DNA of 64,000 nt from Hyphomicrobiales bacterium (GTDB lineage Bacteria > Pseudomonadota > Alphaproteobacteria > Rhizobiales > Rhizobiaceae): positions 460,678 through 524,677 of the forward strand of contig UBXG01000009.1 of NCBI GenBank assembly GCA_900469475.1, given 5' to 3'. The position numbers and the translations under genes are program-made. How positions within the stretch are numbered: position 1 is the stretch's first letter; each line of letters starts with the position of its first letter. Shown here one piece after another: positions 1 through 7,986 of this stretch. The notes under the pieces are model-generated. The model was not told the DNA's origin and ran no database searches. It saw only the letters and a list, made by a program, of their open reading frames with translations.

Positions 1-696
1 ACATGCGTTTTCGGCGCGCTCAACTTGCTGGAGCTTGCCACATATCATCAAGCGCGAATTTTTCAGGCCTCGACGTCGGAGATCTATGGCGATCCCCACG
101 TCCATCCGCAGCCGGAAAGCTACTGGGGCAATGTCAACTCCTTCGGCCCCCGCTCCTGCTACGATGAAGGCAAGCGCTCCGCCGAAACGCTTTTCCGTGA
201 CTTTCACGCCCGTCATGGCGTCGACATCAGGATTGCGCGCATCTTCAACACCTATGGACCGCGCATGCGTCCCGACGATGGCCGCGTTGTTTCCAATTTC
301 ATCGTACAGGCGCTCAAGGGTGAGGATATCACCGTCTATGGCGATGGCTCCCAGACGCGCTCCTTCTGCTATGTCGCCGACCTGATCGAGGGCTTCATTC
401 GCCTGATGGCCGATCAAACGACCATCCATACGCCTGTCAATCTCGGCAATCCGGCGGAATTTACCGTGAGCGATCTCGCCGAACAGGTCATTGCGATCAC
501 CGGCTCCAAGTCGAAGATAGTCTATAAGCCCTTGCCAATCGACGATCCCCGCCAGCGGCGGCCCGATATCACCGTGGCGAAGCGCGAGTTGGGATGGGAA
601 CCGTCCATCGCGCTGGCGGATGGATTGAAGTCCACCATCGCGTATTTCGAACGTCAGTTGGTACGTGCGAGCAGCGAGCTTTTCGAGGTTGCGTGA
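1..696 (+). CDS. UDP-glucuronate decarboxylase-like NAD-dependent sugar epimerase (5' end outside window)
   Basis: This is the C-terminal part of an extended short-chain dehydrogenase; the frame is open to base 1, so the Rossmann glycine motif lies upstream of the window. The visible part has STSEIYGDP, the catalytic YDEGK (Tyr-x-x-x-Lys), [22 protein letters not shown] and [11 protein letters not shown]. These match UDP-glucuronic acid decarboxylases (UXS), which make UDP-xylose, more closely than dTDP-glucose dehydratases. A related NDP-sugar epimerase cannot be excluded. Its stop codon overlaps the galE start (TGATG), so the two are translationally coupled, and the role is probably nucleotide-sugar supply for the polysaccharide made by the downstream GT2. 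Confidence 0.8.
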   Translation, partial: TCVFGALNLLELATYHQARIFQASTSEIYGDPHVHPQPESYWGNVNSFGPRSCYDEGKRSAETLFRDFHARHGVDIRIARIFNTYGPRMRPDDGRVVSNFIVQALKGEDITVYGDGSQTRSFCYVADLIEGFIRLMADQTTIHTPVNLGNPAEFTVSDLAEQVIAITGSKSKIVYKPLPIDDPRQRRPDITVAKRELGWEPSIALADGLKSTIAYFERQLVRASSELFEVA

Positions 697-1682
697 TGGG
701 CAAGCAAAAAATACTGGTCGTGGGTGGCGCCGGTTTCATCGGCAGCCACACCGCGAAGCTCCTGCATCGACAAGGCTTCGAGCCGGTCGTCTATGACAAC
801 CTCTCGACGGGCCACCTGACCTCCGTGCGCTGGGGACCGTTTGTGGAGGGAGATATTCTCGACACATCCCATCTTGCCGAGACAATCGAGGAGCACGGGC
901 CTGCGGCAATCATCCATTTCGCAGCCTCGGCATATGTCGGGGAGTCCGTTGAAAACCCCGCAAAATACTATGCCAACAATGTGAGTGGCACGCTGTCGGT
1001 TCTGGAGGCGTGCCGTCGCACGGGCTCGGACAAACTGATCTTTTCATCGAGCTGCGCGATCTACGGAATTCCCGCGCATCTGCCGATCCGCGAATGCGAG
1101 GCGCCTCAGCCAATAAATCCCTATGGCAGAACCAAGCTGATTGCCGAACATATGCTTGCCGACTATTCGGCGGCCTATGGGCTTTCCTATGTGGCGCTGC
1201 GTTACTTCAACGCCTCCGGCGCCGATCCGGAACAGGAACTCGGCGAATGGCATGACCCCGAAACGCATCTCATTCCCCGTGCATTGCAAGCAGCGGCCGG
1301 CACGACCGAGACCTTGGAAGTCTATGGGGACGATTACGACACGGCGGATGGCACCTGCGTGCGCGACTATATCCATGTGCTCGACCTCGCCAAGGCGCAT
1401 GTTCTGGCGGTCGAATATCTATTGGCCGGCGGAAGCAATCTTGCCGTCAATCTGGGAAGCGGCCGCGGCACGTCGATCAAGGAAATTGTCGGCGCGATCG
1501 AGCGCGTTTGCGGCCGCCGCGTTCCTGTCACCATGCATAGCCGCCGGCCGGGCGATCCGCCAGCTCTTTATGCCGCTTCGGATCTTGCTGCCGAGAAGCT
1601 CGGCTTCCGCGCTCTGCATTCGGATATCGACACGATCATCCGGACCGCAGCTCCCTTCTTCGGGCTGGAGATGCGAGGATGA
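696..1682 (+). CDS. galE: UDP-glucose 4-epimerase
   Basis: A 328-residue cytoplasmic enzyme interconverting UDP-glucose and UDP-galactose. The N-terminus has the NAD-binding GGAGFIG at about residues 10-16, then HFAASAYVGESV, SSSCAIYG, the catalytic NPYGRTK (Tyr-x-x-x-Lys), ALRYFNASGAD and the GalE-typical DGTCVRDYIHVLDLA. The start at 696 was preferred over an upstream in-frame codon because it begins exactly at the Rossmann strand and overlaps the previous stop. Its own stop overlaps the GT2 start (ATGA at 1679). Gene order implies it supplies UDP-sugars to the adjacent synthase. Confidence 0.92.
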   Translation: MGKQKILVVGGAGFIGSHTAKLLHRQGFEPVVYDNLSTGHLTSVRWGPFVEGDILDTSHLAETIEEHGPAAIIHFAASAYVGESVENPAKYYANNVSGTLSVLEACRRTGSDKLIFSSSCAIYGIPAHLPIRECEAPQPINPYGRTKLIAEHMLADYSAAYGLSYVALRYFNASGADPEQELGEWHDPETHLIPRALQAAAGTTETLEVYGDDYDTADGTCVRDYIHVLDLAKAHVLAVEYLLAGGSNLAVNLGSGRGTSIKEIVGAIERVCGRRVPVTMHSRRPGDPPALYAASDLAAEKLGFRALHSDIDTIIRTAAPFFGLEMRG

Positions 1683-3511
1683 CATCGATCCGAACACGAG
1701 CTCAAGCGATGAAGGACCGGGCGTTGATGACGCCGGTGCTGCAAGGTCGCAAGCGCGCGGAATATATGGTTTGCGCCGCGCTTTGGCTTGCGGCACTCGG
1801 CTATTTCTGGAGCTGGTGGTTCGCGCCCGCACATCATGTCGACCTCATGGGGTCGATCCTCGTGACCTTGGTGCTCGCCTGGGTGACGATCATTCCGGCC
1901 TATTTCATCATCGTCTTCTTCCGGGCCGAAAAGCCGACGGGGGAATTGCGGCTTCCCGCCGGCAGTCGCATCGCCATGGTGGTAACCAAAGCACCATCGG
2001 AGCCCTTTTCAGTTGTCGCCCGGACATTGGATGCGATGCTGGCGCAGGCGGTGACGCACGACACCTGGCTTGCAGATGAAGATCCGTCACCCGCGACACT
2101 GGATTGGTGCCGCAAACATGGCGTCCAGATTTCCACCCGGAAAGGGCGGGACGATTATCACCGCAAGACATGGCCGCGGCGCACACGCTGCAAGGAAGGC
2201 AATCTTGCCTTCTTCTACGATCACTACGGCTATGAAGGCTACGATTTCGTCGTGCAGCTCGATGCCGACCATGTGCCCGAACAAGGCTATCTTTTCCAGA
2301 TGCTTCGGCCCTTTGCTGACCCGGCAGTCGGCTATGTGTCAGCGCCGAGCATCTGCGACCAGAATGCCCATGAGAGCTGGGCGGCTCGCGGCCGCCTCTA
2401 TGCGGAAGCCAGCATGCATGGATCGCTTCAGACCGGGTTCAATCATGGGCTGTCGCCACTTTGCATCGGCTCGCACTATGCCGTCCGCACCAAGGCCCTC
2501 AAGAGCATTGGCGGGCTGGGACCTGAACTGGCGGAGGACCACTCCACCACGCTAATGATGAATGCCTATGGCTGGCGTGGCACTCACGCGCTCGATGCCA
2601 TTGCTCATGGCGACGGTCCACGCACTTTCGCCGATCTCGTCACCCAGGAGTTTCAATGGTCGCGCAGCCTGATGATGATCCTGCTGCAATATTCGCCAAG
2701 CTTGATCAAACGGCTGCCGCCACGCCTCAAAATGCAGTTCCTGTTTTCGCAGCTCTGGTATTCCCTCTTTTCTCTCTTCATGGCGCTGATGTTCGTCATG
2801 CCGATCATCGCGCTTACTAGAGGAAAGACCTTTGTCGATGTGTCATATCCTGACTTTTTGCTGCATTTCGTGCCGCAGTCCATTCTGCTGATCCTGTTCG
2901 CCTACCGCTGGCGCAGTACGCATACATTCAGACCAGTCGATGCGAGTATTCTGAGCTGGGAGATGACGTTGTTCCTGTTTGCTCGCTGGCCATGGGCGCT
3001 TATGGGTTCTCTCGCAGCCATTCGCGATTGGACGACTGGAACATTCGTGGATTTCCGCGTCACTCCGAAGGGTACATCGGACGTCGATCCTCTGCCATTC
3101 AGAGTTCTTGCACCCTATGCCATGCTCTCTTTTGTCTCGATCCTGCCGGTTCTATTTGTCAGTGCTGCGGAAGAGAGCAGCGGCTTCTATATCTTCGCGA
3201 CGATGAATGCCACCATCTACACTTTACTGCTGCTGGTCATCATCGTTCAGCATGCGCGTGAAAATACGCTCAGCGCGAGCAGGCGCTTTTACCGGCCGGC
3301 GCTCGCTAGCGGTCTGATTGCTCTGACTGCCCTGCCATTTTTCGGCATCATGGAGCACGGCCGCGCCGGAGCACAATCATTGATTTGGGACACCGACGGC
3401 TACGTATTGTTCGATACTCGCTTTTCGGTGGCAGGTGCTGGAATTGGCGGTCGCGGACTGCACAGAATGGTGCTCAATCCGCACTGGCACGTGAGCGACA
3501 CGGACAATTGA
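1679..3511 (+). CDS. Membrane glycosyltransferase family 2, cellulose-synthase-like
   Basis: A 610-residue inner-membrane processive GT2. Two hydrophobic segments near residues 28-85 precede a cytosolic catalytic domain with the DxD-type motif VQLDADHV (about 195-200), the acceptor-site acid in LAEDHST, and the QEFQWSRS motif that corresponds to QxxRW of cellulose and hyaluronan synthases. At least five further membrane segments follow. No PilZ domain is visible at the C-terminus, unlike BcsA. The polymer is not determinable from sequence; the neighbouring GalE, the UXS-like enzyme and a GH26-like hydrolase suggest a hetero-glycan, and a glucomannan-type product is one possibility. A GGAG 8 bases upstream supports the start. 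Confidence 0.85.
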   Translation: MTSIRTRAQAMKDRALMTPVLQGRKRAEYMVCAALWLAALGYFWSWWFAPAHHVDLMGSILVTLVLAWVTIIPAYFIIVFFRAEKPTGELRLPAGSRIAMVVTKAPSEPFSVVARTLDAMLAQAVTHDTWLADEDPSPATLDWCRKHGVQISTRKGRDDYHRKTWPRRTRCKEGNLAFFYDHYGYEGYDFVVQLDADHVPEQGYLFQMLRPFADPAVGYVSAPSICDQNAHESWAARGRLYAEASMHGSLQTGFNHGLSPLCIGSHYAVRTKALKSIGGLGPELAEDHSTTLMMNAYGWRGTHALDAIAHGDGPRTFADLVTQEFQWSRSLMMILLQYSPSLIKRLPPRLKMQFLFSQLWYSLFSLFMALMFVMPIIALTRGKTFVDVSYPDFLLHFVPQSILLILFAYRWRSTHTFRPVDASILSWEMTLFLFARWPWALMGSLAAIRDWTTGTFVDFRVTPKGTSDVDPLPFRVLAPYAMLSFVSILPVLFVSAAEESSGFYIFATMNATIYTLLLLVIIVQHARENTLSASRRFYRPALASGLIALTALPFFGIMEHGRAGAQSLIWDTDGYVLFDTRFSVAGAGIGGRGLHRMVLNPHWHVSDTDN

Positions 3512-3751
3512 GTTTCATAGGGACACTATGGCGGAACGCAGATGAAAATGGCTGTTATGGAAACCGAGCAGGATCTCAGCGCGCTGGCGGAACGAAGCCA
3601 TGCCCGTCGGACCGGCGCTCGCATCTGCGCCATAGGTAAGTCGGCAAGCACGCAGGGTAACCTGCGAGACATTGCCAGGCGGCGAGACCGGCAGCGAGCC
3701 TTGAGGGCAGACGCGCCAAGGCTCGCCAATCACGAACACGGGAGAAATAAT

Positions 3752-4291
3752 ATGAAACCATCAAGGAAACAGGCCTCCATCCTCGCCGCAGCATCGCTGG
3801 CATGCGCGATCGTTCTTGGGCTTACGACGGCGAGCAATGCGACCGTAGCCGCGACCACCACCAAGGTGCCGGATGCCGCGAGGCCCATGACGGCAGCCGA
3901 ACTTTACATGCTCTATCACGACAAAAGCTGGCGCTGGCCCGATGGCGCCGGCCGAATGCAGAATACCGACCGTAGGTTCTCAGCCTGGGTCGACGGAACC
4001 GGCGGGCAATCCTGGGCGGAGGGCCGCTGGGCTATAACAGACACCGGCCGGCTGTGTCTGGAGGCAACCTGGCATGCCGCAAACGGCCAGTTTCCGGCCA
4101 AGACCTGCTTCGTCCATCGCATCTTCGATGGAACGATCTATCAGAAACGCGAGACTGGCGGAGCATGGATTGTGTTTCGCCATCCCACTACCGAGAAAAC
4201 CGATGAGGCGACAAACCTCATCGCCGATGATCTGGTCTCACAACGACTGGAGGCCTTGAAGACCTCTTTGACCGTCCACAAGACCGAATAG
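3752..4291 (+). CDS. DUF995-family secreted protein (first copy)
   Basis: A 179-residue protein with an N-terminal signal peptide (KPSRKQ, a hydrophobic run, SNATVA) followed by a DUF995 domain. Diagnostic stretches are ELYMLYHDKSWRWPDGAG, RFSAWVDG, EGRWAITDTGRLCLEATW and CFVHRIFDGTIYQKR. Two cysteines in the mature domain (GRLCLE and KTCFVH) also occur in the second copy at 5284-5781 and may pair. The start was chosen for the strong GGAGAA ribosome site 8 bases upstream; a longer open frame begins at 3542 but lacks a signal sequence. DUF995 has no known activity. Its place in an exopolysaccharide locus suggests a periplasmic or outer-surface role with the polymer. Confidence 0.8.
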   Translation: MKPSRKQASILAAASLACAIVLGLTTASNATVAATTTKVPDAARPMTAAELYMLYHDKSWRWPDGAGRMQNTDRRFSAWVDGTGGQSWAEGRWAITDTGRLCLEATWHAANGQFPAKTCFVHRIFDGTIYQKRETGGAWIVFRHPTTEKTDEATNLIADDLVSQRLEALKTSLTVHKTE

Positions 4292-4308
4292 AGGAAGGAA
4301 GCAATGCG

Positions 4309-5256
4309 ATGAAAACTCTATCGAAACTAACGACGGCTTTGCTTGCGGCTGCCGCCCTCTGCGGGGGCGTATATGCTGCCAGCAACGGCTTGGATGCAAA
4401 GGCCGAGACCCGGCCGCTCTTCAATGACAAGAGGCCGATTATCACTCCCCAATCGCTACCGGGGGGTGCCTATGATCCCAACGGGGATTTTTCCAATGAC
4501 CCCAATCCAAAGATCGAGCACCTCTTCCTGCCTTGGGAAGATGTCGATCTGTCGACGCTGAGCACGGCAGACGAATATGCCCGCAAGCGCGGGCGCTCGC
4601 TGCTGATCACGGTCGAGCCCTGGTCATGGGCCCGCAACTGGCGGGTCACACCAGCCGATCTCCTCAGTGGAATTCTGGCGGGTCACTACGATTCCAACAT
4701 GACGGCGATCTGCTCCGCGGCCGCCAAGCTCAACACGCCCGTCACCATTCGCTGGGCTCAGGAAATGGACGAGAAGAACGGACAGTTCACCTGGGCCTAT
4801 TGGAAGGCGGACGACTACGTGAAAGCTTATAAGCACGCGGTCACCGTCTGCCGCAAGAGCCTTCCCACGGCAAAGTACATGTGGTCGCCGATGGGCAAGG
4901 ATGGGCTCGAAGCCTACTATCCCGGTGATTCATTCGTCGACGTCGTCGGATTGTCGGTGTTCGGTTACCAACCGTTCGATCTACGCAAGCTCGGGCGGGA
5001 TTCGACCTTCGTGGAAGCGACCAAACCCGGCTATGACCGTGTGAAGCGCTTCAAGAAGCCGATCGTGATCGCGGAATTGGGCTATCAGGGCAACGAGGCC
5101 TATGTTCATGGATGGGCCGAGGATGCCAACAAGCCGCACTCCGAATTCCCCAACCTGCAGGCGGTAGTTTATTTCAACGATCGTGAAGTCTACCCCTGGC
5201 CGGACGGCCTGGGCAGGCCGGACTGGCGGGTCGCCACACCGCCCCTGCTGAACTGA
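4309..5256 (+). CDS. GH26-like secreted glycoside hydrolase
   Basis: A 315-residue protein with a signal peptide (about residues 1-24). The body resembles GH26, the beta-mannanase/beta-glucanase family: a TVEPW strand near 101, the acid/base region IRWAQEMDEKNGQFTWAY with Glu152, YYPGDSFVDVVGLSVFGY at about 203-220, and the nucleophile strand KKPIVIAELGYQG with Glu256. In most GH26 enzymes the residue before the acid/base Glu is His; here it is Gln151. It sits between two DUF995 genes and downstream of the GT2, so it probably trims or releases the polymer made by this locus. A GAGGAAGGAA site 8 bases upstream fixes the start. Confidence 0.72.
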   Translation: MKTLSKLTTALLAAAALCGGVYAASNGLDAKAETRPLFNDKRPIITPQSLPGGAYDPNGDFSNDPNPKIEHLFLPWEDVDLSTLSTADEYARKRGRSLLITVEPWSWARNWRVTPADLLSGILAGHYDSNMTAICSAAAKLNTPVTIRWAQEMDEKNGQFTWAYWKADDYVKAYKHAVTVCRKSLPTAKYMWSPMGKDGLEAYYPGDSFVDVVGLSVFGYQPFDLRKLGRDSTFVEATKPGYDRVKRFKKPIVIAELGYQGNEAYVHGWAEDANKPHSEFPNLQAVVYFNDREVYPWPDGLGRPDWRVATPPLLN

Positions 5257-5283
5257 CCGCGATGAAAGGTGGAGGATAAGTAT

Positions 5284-5781
5284 ATGTCCTGGTTCCGTTT
5301 CATCATCCTGAATACCATGTTCGCGATGCTGCTGGCCGGCACCGCGAACGCGGCGACGCATCGTCATATCGATCGAATGACGGCGCATGCGGCCCACCAA
5401 GCCATGCCGATGAGTGCGAGGGAGCTCAAAAAGCTCTACGCGGGACGCTCCTGGATATGGAAAGACGGGGCCGGCTTCTTCTCACGCCATCACCGCCGAT
5501 TTACGGCCTGGTCGCACACGGGCGCTCGAAAATCCTATGCAAAGGGCACGTGGTATGCGACCGATCGCGGTAGGCTCTGCATGAGCGCTGTCTGGCACAG
5601 CAAGAAAAGTGCAGCATCCAATGTGTCCTGCTTCCTGCATCGCGAGAAGGCTGGGATCATCTATCAGAAACGAGCATCAGGCGGAAAATGGTATGTGTTC
5701 CGTCATAATCCGATCAAACATGATGACGAAGTTCTGAAACTACGACGGGGCGATTATGTTCGCAGTCATCTGCCCGGTTGA
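5284..5781 (+). CDS. DUF995-family secreted protein (second copy)
   Basis: A 165-residue paralogue of the 3752-4291 product. A signal peptide (SWFRFIILNTMFAMLLAGTANA) precedes the DUF995 domain: ELKKLYAGRSWIWKDGAGF, RFTAWSH, KGTWYATDRGRLCMSAVW, SCFLHREKAGIIYQKR. The paired cysteines are conserved between the two copies while much of the rest has diverged. An in-frame GTG lies at 5269, but the ATG at 5284 is preceded by GGTGGAGG at the correct distance and begins the signal peptide directly. Probably co-transcribed with the GH26-like gene 27 bases upstream. Function unknown. Confidence 0.78.
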   Translation: MSWFRFIILNTMFAMLLAGTANAATHRHIDRMTAHAAHQAMPMSARELKKLYAGRSWIWKDGAGFFSRHHRRFTAWSHTGARKSYAKGTWYATDRGRLCMSAVWHSKKSAASNVSCFLHREKAGIIYQKRASGGKWYVFRHNPIKHDDEVLKLRRGDYVRSHLPG

Positions 5782-5912
5782 AGTCGAATACTCACATAGG
5801 GGCTTTTCTTGGATAGCGGGCGGTACGCGTCCCCACTTGTTCCGTCGAACCACCATCCAGGGAATGCCCCTATTCTTTGCCGCACACACCGCGCGACAGT
5901 CGCTGGCTCACC

Positions 5913-6233
5913 TTAGAACGCGCCGCGATTGTAGCAATGCGACGTTCTTCCAAATCCGCTTGGCGTACAGATATAGGGAGAGCCCTTGAAGTAGTCCTCA
6001 GCGGACATCGAAGTGGTCTTGGCAAGCGATCTTCCACTGTAGAAGACGACGTCGTTCTTTTGATACTTCTTCATATACAGCTGAACCGTCTTATTTTTTA
6101 CATGCAGGTTCTCGGCTGCATTTGCGTTTGCAACCATTCCTGCCGAAAATGCAATCGCAAGTATTACAGGCACGGAAATAGCAATTTTTCGATTGCCAGT
6201 ATTCAGATTGTAAGAGTTCTTCCAAAAACTCAT
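5913..6233 (-). CDS. Small secreted protein of unknown function
   Basis: A 106-residue product on the minus strand. The start at 6233 follows AAGGAGAG at about 8 bases; a GTG at 6260 would place that ribosome site inside the gene. After a basic N-terminus (GNRKIA) comes a signal-like hydrophobic segment (ISVPVILAIAFSAGMVANANA), so the mature form is about 70 residues. It has a Lys-rich start, SAEDYFKGSPYICTPSGFG and two cysteines in the last 20 residues (YICTPS and SHCYN). I do not recognise a named family. Its promoter region is AT-rich and holds a 12-bp perfect palindrome. Confidence 0.6.
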   Translation of the reverse strand: MSFWKNSYNLNTGNRKIAISVPVILAIAFSAGMVANANAAENLHVKNKTVQLYMKKYQKNDVVFYSGRSLAKTTSMSAEDYFKGSPYICTPSGFGRTSHCYNRGAF

Positions 6234-6267
6234 AAGTTTACTCTCCTTTGCAAGTTTCACTTGTGTA

Positions 6268-6279
6268 TTTCAGCTGAAA
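6268..6279. promoter_or_regulatory. 12-bp palindrome TTTCAGCTGAAA in a promoter
   Basis: A perfect palindrome located between the presumed -35 and -10 boxes of the small secreted protein gene, the usual place for a repressor site. The identical 12-mer occurs once more at 9189-9200, just upstream of the sugar ABC operon promoter. The binding protein is unknown. Confidence 0.4.
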
Positions 6280-6583
6280 ATATTTAAGCAACTTCTATAA
6301 ATATCTTGAAAATATTAACGAAATCTGCTTAATTTCCCTACAGCCTTCCGGCGAGGAACTGCAACAATGCTGCCTGCAATGAATATAGCTTGGCGCGATA
6401 TTCGATGGATGCACAGAGCTTTGACTCAGACATCCACAGACTTCTTTGGTTCGCTGGCCAAGGCGCATCGCAGGGCAGAATCATTTTCTCAAGACGTGAT
6501 CCAATCACGTCCCTTCAGTCAGTCCGCCAACCGGCGGACGCTCGGATGGACTGAAATTCGGGCTGTTTTGCGACGACCGGGGA

Positions 6584-6605
6584 AGATCTTGGATATGCAA
6601 GATCT
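6584..6605. promoter_or_regulatory. Inverted repeat upstream of the AraC-family gene
   Basis: Perfect 8-bp arms AGATCTTG and CAAGATCT are separated by 6 bp (6592-6597). A TATACT box overlaps the right arm at 6605-6610. The position about 117 bp upstream of the AraC start suits a regulator-binding site or an untranslated-leader hairpin; the sequence alone cannot separate the two. Confidence 0.35.
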
Positions 6606-6721
6606 ATACTATCCCCGCGCGATCTATTTTGGCCGTCCATCACTCCCTTTCATCCGCCCGTTGCCAGAACAATGCGGCGACCGCCAGCCGAGTTGGAATG
6701 CTTCGTCGAAAGGCTATTACG

Positions 6722-7852
6722 ATGATGTGGGATAAAACGGGGACCAGCTCCGAACAACCGACCCTTGTCGACAGGCGCCGATGGCCCCGCATTTCCGATG
6801 CTCCCCTTTGCGGCAACGCCACAGACCTGCCGGTACTCGTGTCGCTGCCGTTTTCCACGTCCAATGAGGCTCCTAACCGGCAATTCCTGGCTTGGCGGAA
6901 GCATATGGCGCCCTTGATCGATGCCTATCTTCCCGAAAGCGCCGAGGCCGCCGATGGCTTTGCCGCGAGCCAAACCGTATGGAATCTGGAAGGGGCACTT
7001 CTCGTTCAGCAGCAAACGCCGGCTTTCCGTTATGAGCGCCCTGCAGAAAAAGTACGCTTCAGCGCCATAGATCATTGGCAGATCACCTTTCTGCGCACGG
7101 GCAGAACATGGACCAGCGTCAACGGGCATGTGGTCGAAAACGAGCCTGGCATGATGGAAATCCGGGCACTTGGCTGTCCGTTTTACGGCCGCACCATAAG
7201 CGCGCAATCTGTCTCCCTCATTCTGCCTTGCGATCTGTTTGCCGATCACGGCGGACTGCCTGGCGCAAGCAACAACATCGTCCTGGGGGGTGAGCGCGTC
7301 AAGTTGCTGGCTGACTACATTGCTTTTCTTGAAGCAAACCTCGACCGTTTGACAAAAGACGACCTGCACAGTGTTCGCAACCAACTGCAGGAAATGATAT
7401 TTCATAGTGTCGCACCGCTGGTGAACGGCCACACGACCGGCGATCGCAGCTCCGAGATCGGCCTTATGACGAAAGCTCGTCGCTTTATTCAGAACAATCT
7501 CGGATCGGCGGATCTAACCCCTGAAGCATTGAGCCGTGAATTGGCAATCTCCCGAACCCGGCTTTATGAACTGTTCCAGACATCGGGTGGTGTGTTGAAC
7601 TATGTGAGAAGACGAAGACTTCTGGCTGCACGCGCAGCACTTGCCGACCTGAGCAACGGTCAGAAAATTGCAGATATAGCAGGTAATCTCGGCTTTGAAT
7701 CAGCAGCTAACTTCAGCCGGGCCTTCACACACGAATTCGGCTATAGCCCAAGCGAAGTCCGCAGGCATACAGGCGAATGCAAGGTCGATCATCTACCGCA
7801 GATGACGGAGACATCCACCTTCGGCGACTGGCTTAACACGCTCGGTATTTGA
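6722..7852 (+). CDS. AraC-family transcriptional regulator
   Basis: A 376-residue regulator. The N-terminal two thirds resemble the AraC-binding-like domain (PF14525 type): ...RFSAIDHWQITFLRTGRTWTSVNG, LGCPFYGRTISAQSVSLILP. The last 100 residues are a typical AraC double helix-turn-helix: LTPEALSRELAISRTRLYELF, then IADIAGNLGFESAANFSRAFTHEFGYSPSEVRR. An in-frame ATG occurs at 6698 and the frame extends to 6629; the ATG at 6722 was chosen because GAAAGG lies 8 bases upstream. The gene stands alone between a divergent and a convergent neighbour, so its target cannot be read from context. Confidence 0.85.
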   Translation: MMWDKTGTSSEQPTLVDRRRWPRISDAPLCGNATDLPVLVSLPFSTSNEAPNRQFLAWRKHMAPLIDAYLPESAEAADGFAASQTVWNLEGALLVQQQTPAFRYERPAEKVRFSAIDHWQITFLRTGRTWTSVNGHVVENEPGMMEIRALGCPFYGRTISAQSVSLILPCDLFADHGGLPGASNNIVLGGERVKLLADYIAFLEANLDRLTKDDLHSVRNQLQEMIFHSVAPLVNGHTTGDRSSEIGLMTKARRFIQNNLGSADLTPEALSRELAISRTRLYELFQTSGGVLNYVRRRRLLAARAALADLSNGQKIADIAGNLGFESAANFSRAFTHEFGYSPSEVRRHTGECKVDHLPQMTETSTFGDWLNTLGI

Positions 7853-7986
7853 GCGGTATAAAGCTACATATCGGTATGGCAGTTCCGACGGCAGTAGTTC
7901 AGATATTGCTACAGATAAATGCGGCGAGTAATATATGCAGTCGATATGCGGTGTAGCGCCTGCTAGGTCACCGACATCGCCCGCTT

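Larger units (their letters stand above)
6234..6721. other. 488-bp region between divergent genes
   Basis: The left part (6261-6350) is strikingly AT-rich and is the likely promoter of the minus-strand secreted protein. On the minus strand a TTGCTT and a TACACA box are separated by 18 bp that contain the palindrome at 6268-6279. The right part holds an inverted repeat (6584-6605) upstream of the AraC gene. A frame of about 120 codons (6367-6735) crosses the region, but it has no ribosome site, no recognisable domain and overlaps the AraC start, so it is not called as a gene. Confidence 0.5.

Noticed and set aside
6367..6735. 122-codon plus-strand frame upstream of the AraC gene
   Set aside because: No ribosome site, no domain, crosses an inverted repeat and overlaps the AraC start.
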